This document shows positions 46,446-55,919 of a stretch of DNA of 64,000 nt, piece after piece. This DNA comes from Marinomonas algicola (lineage in GTDB: Bacteria > Pseudomonadota > Gammaproteobacteria > Pseudomonadales > Marinomonadaceae). The DNA lies in assembly GCF_014805825.1 (NCBI RefSeq), contig NZ_CP061941.1, positions 3,658,001 to 3,722,000 of the forward strand, written 5' to 3'. How positions within the stretch are numbered: the stretch's first letter is position 1; each line of letters begins with the position of its first letter. The translations under genes were made by a program, and so were the position numbers. The notes under the pieces are model-generated. The model ran no database searches, had not been told where the DNA came from, and saw nothing but the letters and a program-made list of their open reading frames with translations.

Positions 46446-47087
46446 ATGAAAAAACAAACTTTACGCATCGGTGTTGGCGGCCCAGTTGGATCAGGTAAAA
46501 CCGCTCTACTGCGCTCTTTGTGTGCGGCCATGCGCCACCACTATGATATTGCCGTAGTAACAAACGACATTTACACTCAAGAAGATGCAAAATTCCTAAC
46601 CCAGCACCAAGCCTTAGATGAAGACCGCATTCTTGGCGTTGAAACTGGGGGTTGCCCTCATACTGCCATACGTGAAGACGCGTCAATGAATTTAGCGGCT
46701 ATCGATCAACTGATTGAGCGTCACGGTGAATTGGATGTGGTCTTTGTCGAAAGTGGTGGCGACAACCTAAGCGCAACCTTTAGCCCTGAGCTATCCGATT
46801 TTACCATTTATGTGATCGATGTTTCCGCTGGCGATAAAATCCCTCGTAAGGGTGGACCGGGTATCACTAAATCAGATCTATTGATTATTAATAAGACCGA
46901 TTTGGCCCCTTTGGTGGGCGCCTCCTTAGATGTCATGGATAGAGATGCGAAGATGATGCGTGGGGACCGTCCTTTTATTTTCTCTAACTTGAAAAAAGCA
47001 CAAGGCTTAGATGAAATCATTCAACTTATCATCAAAGAGGGTATGCTAGAATCGAAAAACATTCCGCCAGCTCTAGCGGTGGTTTAA
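46446..47087 (+). CDS. ureG: Urease accessory GTPase UreG
   Basis: The product is 213 aa, a SIMIBI-class GTPase: P-loop GVGGPVGSGKTAL (residues 8-20), TNDIYTQEDAKFL, metal-binding CPH motif in ETGGCPHTAIREDAS, ESGGDNLSATFSPEL, and NKTDLAP as the guanine-specificity motif. It couples GTP hydrolysis to Ni2+ delivery into urease. It has a strong ribosome site (AGGAAAC) before ATG 46446. Confidence 0.97.
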   Translation: MKKQTLRIGVGGPVGSGKTALLRSLCAAMRHHYDIAVVTNDIYTQEDAKFLTQHQALDEDRILGVETGGCPHTAIREDASMNLAAIDQLIERHGELDVVFVESGGDNLSATFSPELSDFTIYVIDVSAGDKIPRKGGPGITKSDLLIINKTDLAPLVGASLDVMDRDAKMMRGDRPFIFSNLKKAQGLDEIIQLIIKEGMLESKNIPPALAVV

Positions 47088-47175
47088 GGCATTAATTTAC
47101 TGTATTAGCTCAATATTATTAGAGCTAAACTTCACTCATTTTTACTTTTTGTTGATAAATAACATGGAGAATCCT

Positions 47176-47772
47176 ATGACACACCAAAACTCACTCCGCG
47201 CTTTACTCATAGCAGGAGCATTGATGTCAGCGCCTGTGGCGCTTGCTCACCCAGGTCACACTGAAAGCGGCCTTTTGTCTGGGTTTGCTCATCCTTTTAT
47301 GGGATTAGATCACTTAATTGTGATGTTGGCGGTTGGTTTGTGGGCCGCTCGTTTAGGTAGCAAAGCTGTGTTTACGGTACCCGCCGCGTTTGTTGGCACT
47401 ATGATTTTAGGCTGTCTTTTAGTGGTAGCCGGCTTGGGCGTTCCGTTTGTTGAGCAAGGTATTGTGCTTTCGGTGATTTTCTTAGGCCTTGTATTAGCGG
47501 CCGCATCCAGGTTTTCTACGCCGATTTGCAGCGCATTGGTAGCCGCGTTTGCCTTCTTCCATGGTGCCGCTCATGGGGTTGAAATGCCAATGGACGTTCA
47601 TGGATCCATGTATGTTGCTGGCTTCGCCGCCGCATCGATTGTCTTACATTTTGTTGGCATCGTCTTAAGTAAAGCACTCAGTATTATCGTTTCTCCTACA
47701 CATAACCAATGGGTTACTCGCATTGCTGGTGGTGTTATTGCCGTCACGGGATTAAGCATGGCGATTGCGTAA
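47176..47772 (+). CDS. ureJ: HupE/UreJ family membrane protein, probable nickel transporter
   Basis: The product is about 198 aa with a cleavable or anchoring N-terminus (ALLIAGALMSAPVALAHPGH) and six hydrophobic segments. It has the HupE/UreJ signature HPFMGLDHLIVMLAVGLWAA (metal-binding HxxxxDH) and a second His-rich site FFHGAAHGVEM. Such proteins import Ni2+ for urease or hydrogenase; urease context favours this. ATG 47176 has GGAG six bases upstream. It is the last gene of the urea block, with a terminator following. Confidence 0.9.
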   Translation: MTHQNSLRALLIAGALMSAPVALAHPGHTESGLLSGFAHPFMGLDHLIVMLAVGLWAARLGSKAVFTVPAAFVGTMILGCLLVVAGLGVPFVEQGIVLSVIFLGLVLAAASRFSTPICSALVAAFAFFHGAAHGVEMPMDVHGSMYVAGFAAASIVLHFVGIVLSKALSIIVSPTHNQWVTRIAGGVIAVTGLSMAIA

Positions 47773-47810
47773 CCCCGCTTTTATACGAAATAAGAACGCC
47801 ATCTAATAAC

Positions 47811-47855
47811 GCCCATGACGTTGTGTTCATTCCAACGTAACATCATGGGCTTTTT
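47811..47855 (+). terminator. Terminator of the urease operon
   Basis: GCCCATGACGTT at 47811 pairs with the AACGT and TCATGGGC arms ending at 47850 (a short insertion bulges), followed by TTTTT. Confidence 0.8.
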
Positions 47856-47980
47856 AGTCTCTATAATGTTTATAATGCCAGTGATCGTCCGAACAAGATC
47901 ATGGGGTAGTTAAAGAAGGCGTGAATACGCCCTCTTGCTTAAGACTGAACCTTCATCAAATTGACTCAAGAGGAGGCTAA

Positions 47981-48622
47981 ATGAAAGGTCCCAATCCAAA
48001 TAACAAAGAACCAATGGCGGGATTTCCACAAGTCGGTTATCTGAAAAATTTTATTAACCGAGATAACATTATCGTCGGCGACTATACGTATTACGACGAT
48101 CCAAAAGGGCCAGAACGCTTCGAAAGCAACGTGCTTTATCATTTTGATTTCATTGGCGATAAACTCATTATCGGCAAATTCTGCGCTATTGCGAAAGACG
48201 TCACATTCATCATGAATGGTGCGAACCATGCCAACGCCGGTTTTTCAACGTATCCGTTTTACATCTTTGGCCATGGTTGGGAAAAAGCCGCACCTAAAGC
48301 GGGTGACTTTCCCTACAAGGGCGATACGAATATAGGGAACGATGTGTGGATTGGCTACGACGCCACCATCATGCCCGGCGTACAAATCGGCAACGGTGCC
48401 ATCATCGCCAGTAAATCTGTGGTGACATCCGATGTGCCAGCTTACAGCGTGGTCGGTGGCAATCCTGCCAAGCTCATCAAATACCGATTTGACGAACAAA
48501 CCATTCAAGCGTTACAAGACATTGCATGGTGGAACTGGCGTGCCGAGAAAATCACTCAACACTTAGACGCCATTGTTGGTGCTGATTTGAGCCGATTACA
48601 ATTAATAAATGAAGAATCCTGA
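47981..48622 (+). CDS. CatB/Vat-type acetyltransferase (left-handed beta-helix)
   Basis: The product is a 213-aa hexapeptide-repeat enzyme of the xenobiotic acetyltransferase group. It has the start GFPQVGYLKNFINRDNIIVGDYTYYDD, the catalytic His in MNGANHANAGFSTYPF, and repeats NIGNDVWIGYDATIMPGVQIGNGAIIASKSVVT, ending GNPAKLIKYRF. Relatives acetylate chloramphenicol (CatB) or streptogramin A (Vat). Chromosomal versions occur widely and need not confer resistance. Excellent ribosome site (AAGAGGAGG). A single gene with its own terminator. Confidence 0.9.
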   Translation: MKGPNPNNKEPMAGFPQVGYLKNFINRDNIIVGDYTYYDDPKGPERFESNVLYHFDFIGDKLIIGKFCAIAKDVTFIMNGANHANAGFSTYPFYIFGHGWEKAAPKAGDFPYKGDTNIGNDVWIGYDATIMPGVQIGNGAIIASKSVVTSDVPAYSVVGGNPAKLIKYRFDEQTIQALQDIAWWNWRAEKITQHLDAIVGADLSRLQLINEES

Positions 48623-48635
48623 ATAAAATTCACGC

Positions 48636-48666
48636 AAAAAAAATGCGCCATATTAGGCGCATTTTC
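48636..48666. terminator. Bidirectional terminator between acetyltransferase and OYE genes
   Basis: AAATGCGCC (48641-48649) and GGCGCATTT (48656-48664) form a 9-bp stem with an A-run on the left and a T-run on the right, serving both convergent genes. Confidence 0.9.
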
Positions 48667-48682
48667 CTAACTTATTGTGTCA

Positions 48683-49762
48683 TTACGACACCTTCATAAA
48701 CGGATAATCTGTATACCCTTTTTCACCTTGAGTATAAAAGGTGGATTGGTCTGGCTGGTTTAATGCGACTCCCTGCTTCACTCTCTCAACAAAATCAGGG
48801 TTAGCTAAAATTCCTGTGCCAAACGCCACACTGTCAGCTTGATTGCCATCAATCACTTGGCTCGCTTCTTCAGGGCTGTACCCCATATTCACCATGAGAT
48901 GACCTTTGTAAGCCGTTCGAGCGACACTGATCACATCAGCCTGCTGTAGACCAAAGAAGTCCGCACGCATAAGATGCAAATAAGCCAAATTATAAGTACT
49001 CAATGTTTCAGACAGGTATCGAATAAGGCCAACTGGATCACTGTCTTTCATGCCATTAAAACTGTTTAAAGGCGAAAGGCGAACACCAACTCGGCCAGAA
49101 CCCATTACCTCAGTTACGGCTTCAATTACTTCCATCAAGAAGCGGGCTCTATTTTCAAATGATCCGCCATATTCATCGGTACGCTGATTGGCACTATCAC
49201 GTAAAAATTGGTCGATTAAATACCCGTTGGCCGCATGAATTTCAACCCCATCAAAACCAGCCGCTTTAGCATTAACCGCCGCTTGTCGGAAATCACCAAC
49301 AATGGCTTTAATTTCATTTACGCTCAGTGAGCGTGGCACTGTGTAAGGTTTTTTGCCTTCGGGTGTATGAGTTTCATCTTCAATGGCGATAGCACTTGGA
49401 GCAACGGCGTCTTTTCCATTATTTAACAATGGATGAGCGGCACGACCTGCATGCCAAATTTGCATAAAAATACGACCACCAGCCTTGTGAACGGCCTCAG
49501 TCGTTAATTTCCAGCCTGCAACTTGTTCTTGCGAATATACACCGGGGTCGTCACCAAAAGACGAGGTTCCTTCTGTCACCATAGTACACTCAGTAATTAA
49601 CAAGCCAGTGCTTGCTCGCTGAGCATAGTATTCGGCCATTAATGCATTCGGTTGATGGTTTGGCGCACGAGTCCGCGTTAGAGGAGCCATTACAAAACGG
49701 TTGGGCAGCTCGATATCGCCCAATTGGACAGGATTAAACAGTGCATTTTCAGTGGTGCTCAT
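48683..49762 (-). CDS. Old Yellow Enzyme family alkene reductase (NemA-like)
   Basis: The product is a 359-aa FMN-dependent TIM-barrel enzyme. It has PNRFVMAPLTRTRAPNHQPNA at the start, MQIWHAGRAAHP, the active-site pair in EIHAANGYLIDQF (His-x2-Asn), and RDSANQRTDEYGGSFENRARF. It reduces activated C=C bonds (enones, N-ethylmaleimide, nitro compounds) with NADPH. The start ATG 49762 follows AGGAGTG. No regulator is adjacent. Confidence 0.95.
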   Translation of the reverse strand: MSTTENALFNPVQLGDIELPNRFVMAPLTRTRAPNHQPNALMAEYYAQRASTGLLITECTMVTEGTSSFGDDPGVYSQEQVAGWKLTTEAVHKAGGRIFMQIWHAGRAAHPLLNNGKDAVAPSAIAIEDETHTPEGKKPYTVPRSLSVNEIKAIVGDFRQAAVNAKAAGFDGVEIHAANGYLIDQFLRDSANQRTDEYGGSFENRARFLMEVIEAVTEVMGSGRVGVRLSPLNSFNGMKDSDPVGLIRYLSETLSTYNLAYLHLMRADFFGLQQADVISVARTAYKGHLMVNMGYSPEEASQVIDGNQADSVAFGTGILANPDFVERVKQGVALNQPDQSTFYTQGEKGYTDYPFMKVS

Positions 49763-50065
49763 TGGTCACTCCTACAAAATATGAATCTCAAAGATGCGTA
49801 TTTGATAAGGCTAGGTTTTTTGAATTCAAGCAAGTGCACTTTTATTGCTTTAATTGATCTAAATTGGTCATTTTTTTAATCTATGAAAAGACAAATACCG
49901 TGCGTGTATTTTAGCCGGTGGAGAGCCATTGCAGACCTGGTAAGCACGCTCTTTAAGGTTCGCATTTCCTCTAAAGAAGAAAAGGGAAATGCGAACTCGC
50001 TAAACCAGTTTCTAAACGCACTCTATGTATCCATAAATTCAGATAATATGTCAGCACTATTATGC
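49763..50065. other. Intergenic region with a 12-bp inverted repeat
   Basis: Contains GTTCGCATTTCC (49958-49969) and its exact complement (49985-49996), 15 nt apart, between the SDR 3' end and the OYE promoter. No T-tract on either strand; no gene. Confidence 0.45.
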
Positions 50066-50836
50066 TTAACCAGCCGTGTAACCACCATCCACAACCAGTT
50101 CCGCGCCTGTCATATAAGACGCCGCATCGCTGGCAAGAAACAATACAGGCCCCGCAATTTCGGCCGGCGTTGCTAATCGTCCCATGGGGATTGCTTGAAT
50201 AGTGGACTCGACAAACTCGTCCTTTAAATCACCTAATGCTTTTAAAGCGGTAGATACAAGGTTTGTGTCCGTATAGCCTGGATGAATTGAGTTAATGCGT
50301 ATAGGTAAACCTTGACGAGCACAGTCTATGGCAGCGGCTTTGGTCATTATTCTAACGCCTCCCTTGGTTGCGCAATACGCCGCTAACCTAGGCTCACCAA
50401 TAATACCGGCAATGGACGAATTATTAATAATAACGCCTCCCTTCTCCTTCATCACACCGATAGCCGCTTGCATACCAAAAAATACGCCATCAAGGTTTAA
50501 CGCATTCACCGCACGCCACTGCTCAATAGAGGTTTCTTCGATCAAAAGAAATTCCGCACTGCCCGCATTATTAAAAAGCACATCAAGCTGTCCATGACGC
50601 TGAACGATGTCTTCCATAACGCTTTTCCATAAAGGTAAATCTGTCACATCTTGATGTTGTATGTCTATTTTCAATCCCTCTTTCAGATGGTGAGAAAAAA
50701 CCTCATGCAAACCTTCAAGGTTGATATCCGCCGCAACAACAGTCGCGCCTTCAAGAGCGAACTGCTCTGCTACAGCCAACCCAATACCGCTCGCCGCGCC
50801 CGTTACCAACACCACTTTCCCTTCAAAACGTTTCAT
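50066..50836 (-). CDS. Short-chain dehydrogenase/reductase (SDR)
   Basis: The product is 256 aa, a classical SDR: cofactor motif TGAASGIGLAVAEQF (residues 12-26), D in VAADINLEG (suggesting NAD(H)), NNAG near 88, active-site Ser in IINNSSIAG, and YCATKGG with Tyr/Lys near 155. It has the C-terminal FLASDAASYMTGAELVVDGGYTAG. Substrate is not readable from sequence. It is a single gene; ribosome site AAGGAAAA. Confidence 0.93.
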   Translation of the reverse strand: MKRFEGKVVLVTGAASGIGLAVAEQFALEGATVVAADINLEGLHEVFSHHLKEGLKIDIQHQDVTDLPLWKSVMEDIVQRHGQLDVLFNNAGSAEFLLIEETSIEQWRAVNALNLDGVFFGMQAAIGVMKEKGGVIINNSSIAGIIGEPRLAAYCATKGGVRIMTKAAAIDCARQGLPIRINSIHPGYTDTNLVSTALKALGDLKDEFVESTIQAIPMGRLATPAEIAGPVLFLASDAASYMTGAELVVDGGYTAG

Positions 50837-51056
50837 TTTTTTTCCTTGTCATTATTTTTATGAAGAATCAAAAAGGACCCTTTTAAAAGCATCCTTAGGA
50901 ATCACTCACTTAAAATAGATTGTTTTGAACGAAAATCAATCATAAACACCAAACTAAAGAACAGAGTAGGATTAACTGTAACCAGGTTGTCCCCTTAGAA
51001 AGCCTTTTGACACCTTATAGGAATTACACCGAGTGAGTGATCAAGGTAAATTACTT

Positions 51057-51734
51057 CTACCTTTTAAAATCGGCTTTGACGCTTGCAATAGCAGGCGCTT
51101 TTTGTATTAAGGCGTCATTTTTTAACGCCACCACCATAAACTGAGCGAAGTCGATTCGACGCGTTATATTATGAGCAATTCGACTATCACCAACATGTTC
51201 CGCCCAAATGGGTAGGCCTTCACTTTCCCCCTCTTCCAAGTCACTGCCGCGAACAACAGTCCAATTTCGATTACTGGCAAAAATCAATTCGGTTGCTCTA
51301 ACTTGATCTTGTAGATCAGCAAACCGGAGCCAACGAGCCAATTTATCAAAAACATAAAAAACGGTTTTTTGAACCCCAGAATAACGATCTTTACCATCGT
51401 ATGAGATATGCCATCCGCAAGAAAAAATAATCCTAGCGTCTCTAGGTGCAAAATCCAATACCGCTTGAGCAGTACCACTGGCGTAATTATTACACCCCCA
51501 AGGAGCTAAAACGGTGAGTACACCATCCACTTCAGGTAATAACGCTTCTAAAGCGCGTCTATCATTCGTGTAGGCGGCCACAATACGAATTTCATCTTTA
51601 AAATGAGACAATTTTTCGATACTTTGTGGGCGACAAACCGCCGTGACTTTATAACCAGATTCCAACAAGTGTAAAATCATATATTGCCCAAGTTTTCCTG
51701 AGCCACCAATCACCGCAATATGTTGCTTCCACAT
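51057..51734 (-). CDS. NAD(P)-binding protein, atypical SDR/NmrA-like
   Basis: The product is about 225 aa with a Rossmann start (IAVIGGSGKLGQYMILHLLESG), VTAVCRPQSIEKL, and VDGVLTVLAPWG, like NmrA-type or NAD(P)H-binding proteins. The classical YxxxK pair is lacking, so it may be a redox sensor or an epimerase-like enzyme. ATG 51734 is preferred over GTG 51740 (AAGGGGG upstream). It is divergent from a LysR gene 120 bp away, which may control it. Confidence 0.82.
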   Translation of the reverse strand: MWKQHIAVIGGSGKLGQYMILHLLESGYKVTAVCRPQSIEKLSHFKDEIRIVAAYTNDRRALEALLPEVDGVLTVLAPWGCNNYASGTAQAVLDFAPRDARIIFSCGWHISYDGKDRYSGVQKTVFYVFDKLARWLRFADLQDQVRATELIFASNRNWTVVRGSDLEEGESEGLPIWAEHVGDSRIAHNITRRIDFAQFMVVALKNDALIQKAPAIASVKADFKR

Positions 51735-51853
51735 GTCCACCCCCTTACACTGTTCTATTTTACATAGCGATATAGTGTAATTAACTTAAATCGAGGGTAT
51801 AAGCCGCTATAATTAACTAGAGGATATGCAAAAATGTATATCAAGCGAGAATC

Positions 51854-52732
51854 ATGAAAATAGACTGGAATTACGCTCGAGCCTTTTTAACCGCTTCTGA
51901 AGAGGGTTCTTTCTCAAAAGCCGCCTTAAAATTGGGCCTTACTCAACCCACATTAAGTCGCCAAATAGCCGCGTTAGAAAAAGACTTAAACTTAACGCTG
52001 TTCGAACGGTTAACAACGGGATTGGTACTGACTCCAACAGGCAAAAACTTACTGACCCACGTCAAAGCGATGAATGCATCAGCACAACAATTCTCCTTAG
52101 CTGTAACAGGAATGTCAGAGGAACTAGAAGGGATAGTATCCATTTCAGTCTGTGAAACAGACGCGTTATTTCGTATGCCGAACATCATCGAGCATTTACG
52201 CTTGCAAGCGCCTCATATCGCTTTGGATGTCATTGTGAGTAATCAAGTTAGCGACATAAAAAAAAGAGAAGCGGATATTGCTATACGAAGCTTCCGTCCT
52301 GATGATCCAGATTTAATTGTACGTAAGCTAGGTGATGAACCTATCTGGCTTTATGGTACGCCAAGTTTGGTTGAAAGCTATGGTTCCCCAAGTAACCCAA
52401 GCGACGTCTCAGAAATCCATATTTTAGGGTTTGATCGATCGAATAGACTTATAGACCGGCTTACTCAGCAAGGCTGGAACGTAAGCGAACGTCATTTCCC
52501 TATTGTCACTTCTTTTCAGGGGTTGCAATGGCAGCTAGCAAAAAAGGGACTCGGGTTGTGTTTATTACCTGAAAAAATAGGAGACGCTGAAACAAGTTTA
52601 GTCAGGGCATTTGAACCGTTAGGTCCAATTGTTACCATTCCTCTTTGGATTGTTACACACAGAGAGTTGCACACCAACTTACGAATTCGAAAAGTATTTG
52701 ACTTACTTGTTGCTGGCTTCAATCTCACCTAA
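51854..52732 (+). CDS. LysR-family transcriptional regulator
   Basis: The product is 292 aa. N-terminal winged HTH: NYARAFLTASEEGSFSKAALKLGLTQPTLSRQIAALEKDL. The C-terminal effector-binding domain (about 90-290) has the usual two-lobe pattern (DIKKREADIAIRSFRPDDPDL, QWQLAKKGLGLCLLPEKIGD). It is divergent from the NAD(P)-binding gene and probably regulates it (inference). The ligand is unknown. Ribosome site AGCGAGAATC is weak. Confidence 0.92.
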   Translation: MKIDWNYARAFLTASEEGSFSKAALKLGLTQPTLSRQIAALEKDLNLTLFERLTTGLVLTPTGKNLLTHVKAMNASAQQFSLAVTGMSEELEGIVSISVCETDALFRMPNIIEHLRLQAPHIALDVIVSNQVSDIKKREADIAIRSFRPDDPDLIVRKLGDEPIWLYGTPSLVESYGSPSNPSDVSEIHILGFDRSNRLIDRLTQQGWNVSERHFPIVTSFQGLQWQLAKKGLGLCLLPEKIGDAETSLVRAFEPLGPIVTIPLWIVTHRELHTNLRIRKVFDLLVAGFNLT

Positions 52733-53145
52733 CTCACCTTATTTTATGAGGATAAAGTTTTGACCTCACCTATCGAACCTGACTAATTAAGCCAATTAAT
52801 CAGCGATAAAAAAATTCGATATGAACTTAATCCAAACACAATGCTATTTAAAATATGGCGTAATCAAATTAACAAGTTGCTTCTTACGGCCCTTGGGACT
52901 CGATTATTAAGTCGCTCGTTCATTAAAAAAACCGTTCTATATTGAGCAATACCATTGAAAACATTCAATAAAACCATTTTCATTTTCATTATCTTTAACT
53001 TCAACCATATTCTTTCTCACGAGTCACTATAATAGTTAATATGATTAACATTAGCTGAAAATTCATAAATAAAGTTTAATGTATTTACTGTAAAATTTAG
53101 AAAATAATAAGCTATTATAAATTATTATAAAAAGAGGAACACACT
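52733..53145. other. AT-rich intergenic region
   Basis: About 410 bp of low-GC sequence upstream of the binding-protein gene. I see no gene or convincing hairpin. Confidence 0.4.
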
Positions 53146-53883
53146 ATGAATAAAGTAAAAGTTTTTGCAACCTCAGTCCTACTCAGTATATCAACCATTT
53201 TACCGGCCCAGACTGTTGAACTTACTACGATGAATTGGCTTCCTTATTATGGTGATAGTCTAGAACGTGGAGGATTTGTTACAGCACTTGTTGAAGAGGC
53301 ACTATCCGCATCGGGATATGAAAGTGCTATTGAATTTACTTCATGGGAAATGGCCCTTGAAAACGCGAAAAAAGGGCAAAAAGACGCCATTGTTGGCGGT
53401 TATTATTCAGAACAACGCACTCAAGATTATTACTATTCATTACCGATATACACTGTATTGATGGGGTTAATAAAAACACCTAATACACCTGAGGAATACT
53501 ATGATTCCTTTGAATCTATAGATAAATACAAGATTGGTAAACTTAAAGGCTCAGTCATAGGCGAGTCATTTGATAATTATACATTTAATAATCTAATGGA
53601 ATACACAGAAGTCGCAGACGCGGTTAAAGCCTTAAATAGTGGTGAAATTAATCTTTATGCAGACAATTTGGCGGTTGCTAAAGAAGCCGCTAAGAAAATT
53701 GGCATCGATAGTGCACAACTCCAAATACTAATTCCACCTCTAGAAGAAAACGCACTTTATTTACTTATTTCAAAAGCAATCCCTAATGCAGAAAAGTTAC
53801 GTGATGATTTTAACAAAGGACTTTTGAGTATTCAGAGTTCAGGTAAATACGATGAAATATTAGCACAATTCGATCAAAAATAA
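53146..53883 (+). CDS. Amino-acid-type periplasmic solute-binding protein (SBP_bac_3)
   Basis: The product is 245 aa with a signal peptide (MNKVKVFATSVLLSISTILPAQT). Family 3 binding fold: TTMNWLPYYGDSLERGGFVTALVEEAL, then FTSWEMALENAKKGQKDAIVGGYYSEQRTQDYYYS and LKGSVIGESFDNY. No permease or ATPase gene is adjacent, so it may feed another transporter or act as a sensor input. The EAL gene follows after 290 bp and a hairpin. Strong ribosome site (AAAGAGGAA). Confidence 0.85.
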   Translation: MNKVKVFATSVLLSISTILPAQTVELTTMNWLPYYGDSLERGGFVTALVEEALSASGYESAIEFTSWEMALENAKKGQKDAIVGGYYSEQRTQDYYYSLPIYTVLMGLIKTPNTPEEYYDSFESIDKYKIGKLKGSVIGESFDNYTFNNLMEYTEVADAVKALNSGEINLYADNLAVAKEAAKKIGIDSAQLQILIPPLEENALYLLISKAIPNAEKLRDDFNKGLLSIQSSGKYDEILAQFDQK

Positions 53884-53912
53884 TTCACCGACTTGAATTC
53901 TTATAAAAAACT

Positions 53913-53967
53913 AAGCCTGGATTTCTCAAACTTATTTTCTTACATTAAGTAGAAAATCCTAGGCTTT
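53913..53967 (+). terminator. Likely terminator after the binding-protein gene
   Basis: AAGCCTGGATTT (53913-53924) pairs with AAATCCTAGGCTT (53954-53966) with one bulged base, over a 29-nt loop. The T-tract (TTTAGCTTTAT) is modest. Confidence 0.55.
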
Positions 53968-54176
53968 AGCTTTATCTCATTATTAAATGGCATGCGCTTT
54001 TTATAAAGCTTTCTTTAAATTTAGTATAACCTCAATAAACTTATATTTTTCAATACATTAGTCTAAAAAGACATTTTTTAAAAATGAAAATTTTCCTCTA
54101 TTACAAATATTTTATGGTTTTTCTCAGCAACTTGCTTTAAAAATAGACTACATACGCAAGAGATAGTGGAAGTTTC

Positions 54177-55598
54177 ATGTATCAATCATCAAGGATATTG
54201 TTAACTAGCTGCATTAATATTTCTTTATTAATCATTTTTGCAAGTGCCGTTTTTTTTCTAGGCAATGCTTGGCAACAGCATAAAGTGTACGTCGTCAGTG
54301 AAAAAGAAAAGGAGCTTTATTTTTCCCAAGTGGAAGGCTATCTTGAAGGTGTTACCTCTTTTCTTTCTTCTGTAGCAGCAAATTATACAGGTGAATGCCC
54401 CCGAGATTTTGTACGACTAATGCGCAAAGAATTATTTAACACACCGGGAGCCATTGAATTTGGCGTAATCCAAAAAGAAGGTGATCACGGGGCAGTTGCC
54501 TGTAATTCATGGGGCGATATAGATAGAATTCACGTTAGAGAGCCATCCCCACATAAAGGCTTTTTAATGACTGGCCCTCACACAATCAATTCATTAGAAA
54601 TGCCTATTTTTGTTATTAAAAAAACGGTCAATGATTTTGAATATAATGTCATCATCAAGAAAAGCAGTGTGGATATATTCTCAAACGCGCAATCCGGTCT
54701 TATCATTTCTAACTCAGAAGAAATACAAGATCATCTTTATCGATATTCTGAAGTTATTAGTAATTTAGCTTATATTGAATCTCCATCTTCTTTAAAAAAA
54801 GTTTATAACCTCTACTTCATTCCAATTACCTTACTTTTATCCATTATTGCTTACTTTTTAGTCACGCCTAAATTAGTCAAAGCAATCGAAAAAATCATCT
54901 TAAGACGGAGAATAGAACAGCATTATTATCATAATGAGTACCAACCAATTATTGATACCAAAACGGGCCAAGTGTTCTCAATTGAAGTGCTGCTCAGAAG
55001 TAAGGATGATACAGCAACCATTGATACTATTACCAAAATGAAACACCTAGATCTGAGTATTGAACATACTCTATTTCAGATCGTCCAAGTCGAATCAAGT
55101 TTCAGGGAAGACTTTATTAAAAAAAATAGCTTTCAAATTAATATCTCCAGCTGCCATCTCGAAAGCCTCTATTTTGTCGAGCGCTTACAACAACTCAATC
55201 ATCCAATTTGTCATAACTTAATTCTTGAAGTAACAGAAGATGAGAACTTAATGATAAAAAAACAGACCATTAAAAAGCATATGGAAATACTCAAGCGTCA
55301 AGGCTGCCGTTTTGCAATTGATGATTTTGGAATGGAGTACGCCGGGCTAGGGTATGTCTCTGAGTTTGATTTTGATATTGTCAAAACAGATAAAATTTTT
55401 ATGGATCACACTCATAAAAACACGGCTATTCTAAAATCCATCATTGCGTTTTGTAATGAGCTTGGAATCCACTGTATTGCTGAAGGCATTGAAACAGAAG
55501 AAGACAAGAAAAAAACCATTGAAATTGGCATTCATTTACAGCAAGGTTGGTACCACGCTCGTCCTATGAGTACTGAAAATATCGTCTTGTATAAGTAA
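54177..55598 (+). CDS. Membrane c-di-GMP phosphodiesterase with CSS-type periplasmic domain and EAL domain
   Basis: The product is 473 aa. TM1 is at about 8-30 and a periplasmic domain at 31-212 has Cys74 and Cys109 (in VACNSWG), placed like the disulfide-forming cysteines of E. coli PdeC-type CSS proteins. TM2 is at about 213-232. The EAL domain (about 245-473) has EVL at 270-272 for EAL, NISSC, LEVTEDE, AIDDFGMEYAGLGY, KTDKIF and AEGIETEEDK. The metal-binding acidic residues (E270, DD) appear kept, so activity is plausible. DsbA/DsbB-dependent control is known for the family. The start has GTGGAAG upstream. Confidence 0.88.
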   Translation: MYQSSRILLTSCINISLLIIFASAVFFLGNAWQQHKVYVVSEKEKELYFSQVEGYLEGVTSFLSSVAANYTGECPRDFVRLMRKELFNTPGAIEFGVIQKEGDHGAVACNSWGDIDRIHVREPSPHKGFLMTGPHTINSLEMPIFVIKKTVNDFEYNVIIKKSSVDIFSNAQSGLIISNSEEIQDHLYRYSEVISNLAYIESPSSLKKVYNLYFIPITLLLSIIAYFLVTPKLVKAIEKIILRRRIEQHYYHNEYQPIIDTKTGQVFSIEVLLRSKDDTATIDTITKMKHLDLSIEHTLFQIVQVESSFREDFIKKNSFQINISSCHLESLYFVERLQQLNHPICHNLILEVTEDENLMIKKQTIKKHMEILKRQGCRFAIDDFGMEYAGLGYVSEFDFDIVKTDKIFMDHTHKNTAILKSIIAFCNELGIHCIAEGIETEEDKKKTIEIGIHLQQGWYHARPMSTENIVLYK

Positions 55599-55919
55599 AA
55601 AATGATGTTTATTTGCCCGTTTATCTTTACAGATTAAAGAGTGACCCGTCATGTTACGCATTACTTCCTATGAGATTCAAGTCGTCAATATTCACTGTCA
55701 CGTTCTCTACCTTCATCCTAATTGATTATAACGTGAGTTCAATGTACTGTATGGTCTTGTAAAGTAAAGGTTTATCGAGAATAAAACACAGCATTACCAG
55801 TGTAAAAATAGATCATTTTCTGGTTAGCCTAATTTCTCTGATTACGTCTATTTGAATATTTAAACAGTACTATATAACGCCTTTGAGCCTATTCAAAACC
55901 CATTATACAATGAGAAAAT
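55599..55919. other. Intergenic region
   Basis: 320 bp between the EAL gene and the LysE gene. I see no gene, RNA or strong hairpin. Confidence 0.4.

Noticed and set aside
54984..54992. Inactive EAL domain because of EVL
   Set aside because: The metal-binding glutamate is kept, and EVL and ELL variants occur in active phosphodiesterases; the other motifs are present.
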